17,480 nucleotides of DNA, from positions 1 to 17,480 of the forward strand of contig CAZYPK010000116.1 in the NCBI GenBank assembly GCA_964649195.1, read 5' to 3'. Below, piece by piece: positions 13,522-17,480 of the stretch. Each line of letters starts with the position of its first letter. The first letter of the stretch is position 1. Origin of the DNA: JTS-RE9 sp964649195 (GTDB taxonomy: Bacteria; Planctomycetota; Phycisphaerae; Phycisphaerales; Phycisphaeraceae). Below the pieces are notes generated by a model that saw only the letters and a list, made by a program, of their open reading frames with translations, was not told where the DNA came from and searched no databases. Made by a program: the position numbers and the translations under genes.

Positions 13522-14475
13522 ATGAATGAAATGATCCGATGCCGCCGCCGAAACCTGGGCAGATTTGTGGCGATCAGTCTTTCGCTGGTGCTGGCCCCGG
13601 CGGCCCTGGGCGGGTTGATCCTCTGGTTTTTTTCAGGCGGCATCCTCACCTGGTCTCTGGCGGTGTTCTGTTTTCTCGCGGCCATCGTCTTTCTCTACCC
13701 CGCGTTGAAAATGTACGAGTGGGTCGAGACGGATGGCCTCATCGTCCGAGGCAGGCGATTCTGGACCCGTTTGATGGTGGAGCATTCCGCACGCGATCTT
13801 GCCGAGCTGCGCGTTTCGCTGGCGCAGTCCGCCCGGCATGGCCGCGATCCCGCCGCAGGCGCCATCGGCGCTTTTCACTATCAACTCATGTTCCGCGATC
13901 GCAGCTTCATTTTTCTGTCGCGCGCCGACATGACCGATGCGGATGCTTTCGTCGAGCAACTGCTGCCCGATCCCGTCGCGGGTTTCGCCATGCCGCTGGT
14001 CGTGGGCGCCGCCTGTCTGGGCGGCATGGTCGATTTCGGCGAAGCGGCGCTGGGCCGAAGTTATGCCTACTACGGCCAGGGCCACCTGATCGTGACGGTC
14101 TATGTTTACGACGGCGAATATGACGATCACGACAACGACGCCGCAGCGACGGACGGCATCGATTCACCGGCATTGCGGGAGGAATTCGAGGAGTCCCTGC
14201 GCGTGGCCGAGGAACTGCGCGCCTCCGAATCCGTCGATCCGCCCAGGGTCGCGCAGACCATCGCAAGACTCGGCGAGGATGCCGACGGACCGCAGATGCT
14301 GGCCGGATCGTTCGAGTTCGAGCTCGATGGCGACACCGTCGAGTCGCGGCTGTACCTGTTCCGCAGGCGGGGGCGGACCATCAAGCTCCGCTGCACGATG
14401 CCCGCCAGCTATCGCAACATCTGGGGTCCGGGCCTTTCCCGTTTCGAGACGGAACTGGGCAGGCTGCTTCGGTGA
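13522..14475 (+). CDS. two-TM membrane protein of unknown function (317 aa)
   Basis: I do not recognise a named family. The start ATG 13522 (MNEMIRCRRRNLGRF) has GAGG upstream at 13513-13516 and follows the repeat arrays. The upstream extension to 13294 is only repeat translation. Two membrane helices (about 14-37 and 41-62) are followed by a short beta-rich segment (EWVETDGLIVRGRRFWTRL) like the opening of bacterial PH-type domains. A second domain (about 185-317) contains YYGQGHLIVTVYVYDG, an acidic stretch, a helical part and a final LAGSFEFELDGDTVESRLYLF strand pair. The soluble part is probably cytoplasmic by the positive-inside rule. It ends 20 bases from the convergent permease gene. 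Confidence 0.75.
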   Translation: MNEMIRCRRRNLGRFVAISLSLVLAPAALGGLILWFFSGGILTWSLAVFCFLAAIVFLYPALKMYEWVETDGLIVRGRRFWTRLMVEHSARDLAELRVSLAQSARHGRDPAAGAIGAFHYQLMFRDRSFIFLSRADMTDADAFVEQLLPDPVAGFAMPLVVGAACLGGMVDFGEAALGRSYAYYGQGHLIVTVYVYDGEYDDHDNDAAATDGIDSPALREEFEESLRVAEELRASESVDPPRVAQTIARLGEDADGPQMLAGSFEFELDGDTVESRLYLFRRRGRTIKLRCTMPASYRNIWGPGLSRFETELGRLLR

Positions 14476-14495
14476 TGCGACTTGATGGCGATGGT

Positions 14496-15278
14496 TCAAC
14501 TGGAGGCGCTGGTGTAAAAGCGCAGCGCGAAACGCCAGAAGTAGCGTGTAAAGGTGAACAGCCCGATGGCCACCGCCGCCTCCGCCGCCAGCCAGCGGAG
14601 GTCCGACTGTCCGAGCATGACCTGCGCGGGAATGGTGGTCATGAAGGCCACGGGCACGATGAAGGTGAAGAAGAACCGCACCGCCGCGGGGAACGCGGCG
14701 ATGGGGTAGCGTCCCGCATCGAGAAAGGTGCGCAGCACCTCGGTCGCGTTCCAGACCTTCACATACCAGATCGAAAGGCAGCCGACGATGAACCAGAGGC
14801 TGTAAAGCACGACCACGGCCAGGGCCAGGGGAAACAGGCCCAGCACGATGTCGATCGCGGGGGAATCGCGCCGAACCGCCGCGATGATCAGGATCGCCAC
14901 GCCGAAGATCATGTCAGGCAGCCCCCAGGGCGTGGCATTGCGCAGCGAGAGCCAGAACTGGCTGTCGATCGGCTTGAGCAGCACGAAGTCGAGCGTGCCG
15001 CGATGGACGTACTCGACGATGCGGGTGAGGTTGGGCGTGAGAAACGAAGTGGTGATGCCGTTGAGGAAAATGAACAGGCCGAACACGGTGAGCGCTTCCT
15101 CCCAGGTCCAGTTGCCCAGCGTCGCTCCGTGGCGATAGAAGAGGTCCAGCCCGAACAGTCCGCCCGCGAGTCCGCCCAGGCTGTTGAGCGCCGCCAGCAG
15201 AAAGTTCATGCGGTATTCCATCTCCGCCGAGATGGAAGCGGACCAGAACCGTCGCCAGGTGAGGAGATAGCGTTTCAT
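14496..15278 (-). CDS. ABC-2 family transporter permease (260 aa)
   Basis: An integral membrane protein with about six hydrophobic segments. Its pattern matches the ABC-2-type permeases usually found as ATPase-permease-permease trios (COG3694-like, ABC2_membrane_6). Recognisable pieces are the N-terminal RRFWSASISAEMEYRMNF amphipathic helix and the RIVEYVHRGTLDFVLLKPID loop, where 'G-x-LDF-LLKP-D' is characteristic. A late FPAAVRFFFTFIVPVAFMTT span follows. It must pair with a nucleotide-binding subunit, but no ATPase or second permease lies in the window on either side. The substrate is unknown. ATG 15278 (MKRYLLTW) is preferred over ATG 15305, which lies inside the 30-bp hairpin repeat. No ribosome site marks either. 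Confidence 0.85.
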   Translation of the reverse strand: MKRYLLTWRRFWSASISAEMEYRMNFLLAALNSLGGLAGGLFGLDLFYRHGATLGNWTWEEALTVFGLFIFLNGITTSFLTPNLTRIVEYVHRGTLDFVLLKPIDSQFWLSLRNATPWGLPDMIFGVAILIIAAVRRDSPAIDIVLGLFPLALAVVVLYSLWFIVGCLSIWYVKVWNATEVLRTFLDAGRYPIAAFPAAVRFFFTFIVPVAFMTTIPAQVMLGQSDLRWLAAEAAVAIGLFTFTRYFWRFALRFYTSASS

Positions 15279-15298
15279 GGAAAAAGCACGGCAAGGTC

Positions 15299-15328
15299 GG
15301 CGCATTTAGCCGTCCGCCTTGGCGAACG
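15299..15328 (+). repeat. 30-bp hairpin repeat, copy 2
   Basis: 29 of 30 bases match 11447-11476 in the same orientation, with CCGCC replacing TCGCC in the left arm, so the stem carries one G-T type mismatch. It sits between the pseudopilin stop and the permease start. Sequence identity ends at the hairpin edge, indicating the repeat unit itself and not a larger duplication. Confidence 0.75.
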
Positions 15329-15358
15329 CAGGCTTGCACTTGACGGGCGCGCAGGGTT

Positions 15359-16159
15359 TCACTCCGTATCGGCCCATTCGAGCACGGCGAGCATTTTTAC
15401 AAGGGCCTGTTGAGGATAGAGCATGGTCGAGAGATCGACGCTCGCCATGCCGGAGGCGTTGCCCAGCGTCTTGCAGTGCCCGTCGGCGTAAAGGACGTTG
15501 GCGTATTGCAGTTGATGATGGGTGCGCGAGGCGATGCCGAACATGCTCATGCCGGAGGGGGCGATGATGTTGGAGTCGATGGCCAGGGCGCGGATCGGGC
15601 TGCCCAGGCGGTTGAGGCCGAGCTTGTCGATCTGCAATCGCTTGTGCGTCACGGGTTCGAAATAGTAAGAGGAGCCGTGGCGATAGATGAAGCTGCCTTG
15701 CGATTGTCCTTTGCCGACCAGGGCGATCTGGACGGCGGCGCTGAAAGGCTGATCAGGGGCGGAACAGAAAGCGGCTTCGGGATTCTTCGACAGGTGATTG
15801 CCGAAGAGCAGCCCCAGGCCGACGGCATCACCATCGTTCCGCGAAAGCAAAGGGGTCACGGAACCGGTGATGGGATAGAAGTTGTTCAGGGTTCCCGCGC
15901 CGGCGACCGGGCCGTAGGGAATGCGGCGATCATTGTCGATGGCATAGGCATGAATCGCGGAAGCCAACTGGCCCTGCCGGGTGAGACAGACGGCCAGTTG
16001 CACTTGCGATCTCGCCTTGGCGACCATCGGCAGAACGATGGCGATGATCATGGCGATGAGGGCGACGACGACGAGCACCTCGACCAGGGTGAAGGCGAAG
16101 GGGGCGCGCCCGCGCCTGTCCGTTCCTTTCCTCCGGCGCCCTGGTCGGTGAATGCTCAT
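15359..16159 (-). CDS. prepilin-type (type II secretion/type IV pilus-like) pseudopilin with 'ADGH' C-terminus (266 aa)
   Basis: A basic leader (SIHRPGRRRKGTDRRGR) is followed by the prepilin signature FAFTLVEVLVVVALIAMIIA. Cleavage would be between A22 and F23, with Glu5 of the mature protein at E27. The usual Gly at -1 is Ala here. A 20-residue hydrophobic helix, then KARSQ, leads to a globular domain that ends with a HHQLQYANVLYADGHCKTL block. That is the DGH element of the pseudopilin-like proteins greatly expanded in planctomycetes. It is expected to be processed by a PilD-type peptidase and to sit at the cell envelope. ATG 16159 is preferred; a TTG at 16165 is in frame. It lies 25 bases downstream of the PEP-CTERM gene, so the two are probably co-transcribed. 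Confidence 0.88.
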   Translation of the reverse strand: MSIHRPGRRRKGTDRRGRAPFAFTLVEVLVVVALIAMIIAIVLPMVAKARSQVQLAVCLTRQGQLASAIHAYAIDNDRRIPYGPVAGAGTLNNFYPITGSVTPLLSRNDGDAVGLGLLFGNHLSKNPEAAFCSAPDQPFSAAVQIALVGKGQSQGSFIYRHGSSYYFEPVTHKRLQIDKLGLNRLGSPIRALAIDSNIIAPSGMSMFGIASRTHHQLQYANVLYADGHCKTLGNASGMASVDLSTMLYPQQALVKMLAVLEWADTE

Positions 16160-16184
16160 GTTCAAAGGATACCCGATCGGAGGC

Positions 16185-17105
16185 TCAGGCAGGGCGACGC
16201 CGGCGCATCAGCCCCAGTGACGTTGCCAAGGTCAGGCAGACGAGGGTCGCCGGTTCGGGAATCGCGTTGTCAAGGCTGCCGCCGAAGGCTTCGACGCGGG
16301 CGTTGTCGAAGTTGATGAAGCCGCCGGTTCCCAGTTCACCGATCGGCGTGGGGACGCCGCCGAAGCGGATGCCGATCTGCTTGCCGGCCCAGTCGTCGTC
16401 CGCCTGGACCTCCGGCAGGAGCACCGAAAAATCAATCAGTAAAGTTCCGAAGGGGTCCAGGTCGGCTTCGTCCACCAGCGACATTCCGATGATGACCGGA
16501 TTGGAATCATCGTCGAGGTAGAAGAACTCAAGGGAGATCATGGAGCCGAGCACCGGCGCCGCGCTGACGCTCTTGCCCAGCGCCGCCGTGAATTCGTAGC
16601 TCTTGCCGACCTCGTAGGTGTCGGTCAGGATCTGGTACAGATAAACATCATCGGTGGCCTGCAACGAGGCGACGTTGGTGCCATCGGCGTTGGTGATGTA
16701 GAGGAACGGAAGAACGGGATCGGTCGGGTCGATGCTGGGATTGAAGGCTTCGTTGTGGAAGATGATGACAGGGATGATGTCGAGCGTGATCGGGGTCTGA
16801 GTCTGCTCGTCAAAACCGATGACAAATTCCACCGGGGTTCCATCCGGCGTCCAGCCGAACATCTGCTGGGCGACGGGAAGGGTGGGGAAACCTAAGAAGT
16901 CTAACTGAGTGAGGATACCTGGTCCGTATTCCGCCGGAATAGTGGAAAGCCCCGGCGCAGATGCCGTGATCACCGGTCCCGGCGGCAATTCAAACGAATG
17001 ATTCACCACCGTCAGCGGCACCGCCTGCGCCGCTGTGGCACCCAATCCCAGCGCCAGCGCGCCGGCACCGAGGGAAACACGTTTAAGCATGGGCGATCGA
17101 CTCAT
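16185..17105 (-). CDS. PEP-CTERM surface protein (306 aa)
   Basis: The start ATG 17105 is fixed by AAGGAG (17120-17115) nine bases upstream and by the signal peptide (residues 1-28, RVSLGAGALALGLGATAAQA then V). The mature protein begins VVNHSFELPPG, as in planctomycete PEP-CTERM proteins with a jelly-roll, carbohydrate-binding-like domain. The last domain strand reads FINFDNARVEAF. The sorting tail is textbook: IPEPATL (PEP at 283-285), a hydrophobic helix to about 300, then RRRRPA. It should be exported, recognised by an exosortase and released or anchored at the surface. The exosortase is not in this window. The acidic central domain (rich in Asp and Pro) has no recognisable catalytic site. 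The immediate downstream gene is the pseudopilin. Confidence 0.92.
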   Translation of the reverse strand: MSRSPMLKRVSLGAGALALGLGATAAQAVPLTVVNHSFELPPGPVITASAPGLSTIPAEYGPGILTQLDFLGFPTLPVAQQMFGWTPDGTPVEFVIGFDEQTQTPITLDIIPVIIFHNEAFNPSIDPTDPVLPFLYITNADGTNVASLQATDDVYLYQILTDTYEVGKSYEFTAALGKSVSAAPVLGSMISLEFFYLDDDSNPVIIGMSLVDEADLDPFGTLLIDFSVLLPEVQADDDWAGKQIGIRFGGVPTPIGELGTGGFINFDNARVEAFGGSLDNAIPEPATLVCLTLATSLGLMRRRRPA

Positions 17106-17151
17106 TTTCTGATTCTCCTTCAAAGGGGTGATCGGATGACCGGGGGTAATT

Positions 17152-17188
17152 CGGGGACATCCGGGGACATCCGGGGACATCCGGGGAG
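17152..17188. repeat. 10-bp tandem array in the PEP-CTERM leader
   Basis: Three and a half units of CCGGGGACAT follow directly on each other, the first starting TC and the last ending at CCGGGGAG. The unit equals about one helical turn. If the promoter candidate is right, the array lies in the untranslated leader about 50 bases before the start codon. Confidence 0.8.
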
Positions 17189-17287
17189 CGGGGGTGTTCA
17201 CTCGACACCCGTTTCCCATCAACCAACGGCATTGCACCGCGGTTTATTTCAAGTCGCACTCAATTCAATTCAATAAGCATTCATATC

Positions 17288-17316
17288 AAGGTACAGGCGG
17301 ATCGCGGGCAAGTCAA
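17288..17316 (-). promoter_or_regulatory. promoter candidate for the PEP-CTERM/pseudopilin genes
   Basis: On the minus strand, TTGACT (17316-17311) and TACCTT (17293-17288) are separated by 17 bases. The -35 box is good and the -10 box poor. It would give a leader of about 175 bases. Inference only. Confidence 0.35.
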
Positions 17317-17394
17317 CTGTTTTTTTCGTTTTTCCCGTGATGGGTAGTGGCTCAGTTTGAAATGTCCGGGTGGCTGGGGCTTCGCGGACTCAGC

Positions 17395-17468
17395 CCAGGG
17401 TAAAAACATATGGAAGGGCGAGGCTCATATGGGAGGGCGAGGCTCCCGCCGAGCCGATTCGTTTGCGA
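17395..17468 (-). repeat. composite interspersed repeat, copy 2 (short form, inverted)
   Basis: Read on the minus strand it has the same order as 95-231: CGCAAACGAA, CGGCTCGGCGGGAGCC, two units of GAGCCTCGCCCTCCCA type, then CCATATGTTTTTACCCTGG. It differs mainly in having fewer internal units, each followed by CATATG here. The copies near the two window ends therefore face each other. Confidence 0.75.
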
Positions 17469-17480
17469 CGGCCCCGCTTT

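Larger units (their letters stand above)
17106..17480. other. repeat-rich intergenic region upstream of the PEP-CTERM gene
   Basis: No gene is supported here. From the gene outwards it holds the PEP-CTERM ribosome site (17115-17120), a 10-bp tandem array (17152-17188) and a short hairpin (GGGTGT/ACACCC, 17192-17210). An AT-rich stretch with tandem AATTC (17260-17275) follows, then a promoter candidate (17288-17316). Beyond it lie a GGGTGGCTGGGGCT motif (17368-17381) and the second copy of the composite repeat. Confidence 0.7.

Noticed and set aside
17106..17237. N-terminal extension of the PEP-CTERM protein
   Set aside because: It reads through the 10-bp array and lies before a strong ribosome site and a classic signal peptide.
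1..17480. A new defence, phage or biosynthetic system
   Set aside because: No helicase, integrase, transposase, reverse transcriptase, capsid, synthetase or other effector domain could be read in any supported gene; only the toxin-antitoxin remnant is defence-related.

Overview
The window is GC-rich bacterial chromosome that looks like Planctomycetota, most probably a Phycisphaerae-type organism. This is inferred from the gene set and style: a PEP-CTERM protein next to a pseudopilin with an 'ADGH' C-terminal motif, a secreted PQQ-type propeller beginning with a 'WRGPNHDG' motif, a cupredoxin-like protein with a carboxypeptidase-regulatory tail, weak or absent Shine-Dalgarno sequences before many genes, and intergenic spaces packed with small repeats. 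No phage, plasmid, insertion sequence, CRISPR array, tRNA or rRNA is visible.

Layout. 1-330: repeat-rich intergenic DNA. 331-3534 (+): a membrane-anchored PpiD/SurA-like chaperone and a membrane-anchored thermonuclease, separated by a 176-bp foldback repeat. 3539-7270 (-): GAF-adenylate cyclase, a YeeZ-like NAD(P)-binding epimerase and a cupredoxin-like envelope protein, with a second foldback repeat (152 bp) between the cyclase and epimerase genes. 7494-8819 (+): secreted PQQ-like beta-propeller. 8977-11324 (-): two adjacent TPR-type helical-repeat proteins. 11535-11827 (-): a ribbon-helix-helix antitoxin with a well-formed operator whose PIN-domain toxin survives only as a 16-codon stub. 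11919-13277 (-): class I dihydroorotase. 13522-14475 (+): unknown two-TM protein. 14496-17105 (-): lone ABC-2 permease, pseudopilin and PEP-CTERM protein. 17106-17480: repeat-rich leader and intergenic DNA.

How the genes relate. Most look like single-gene or two-gene units of general envelope and housekeeping function: periplasmic folding, nuclease, cAMP signalling, extracellular propeller, surface protein, pyrimidine synthesis. I see no obvious multi-gene biosynthetic or defence system.

The most noticeable signal is non-coding. At least seven kinds of short repeat occupy the gaps between genes: two different foldback elements, an inverted repeat between convergent genes, an 8-bp tandem array present twice, 9-bp and 10-bp tandem arrays, a 30-bp hairpin repeat present twice (one copy next to the truncated toxin), and a composite repeat present near both window ends in opposite orientations. 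Starts of several genes were moved downstream because the longest open frames begin inside these repeats.
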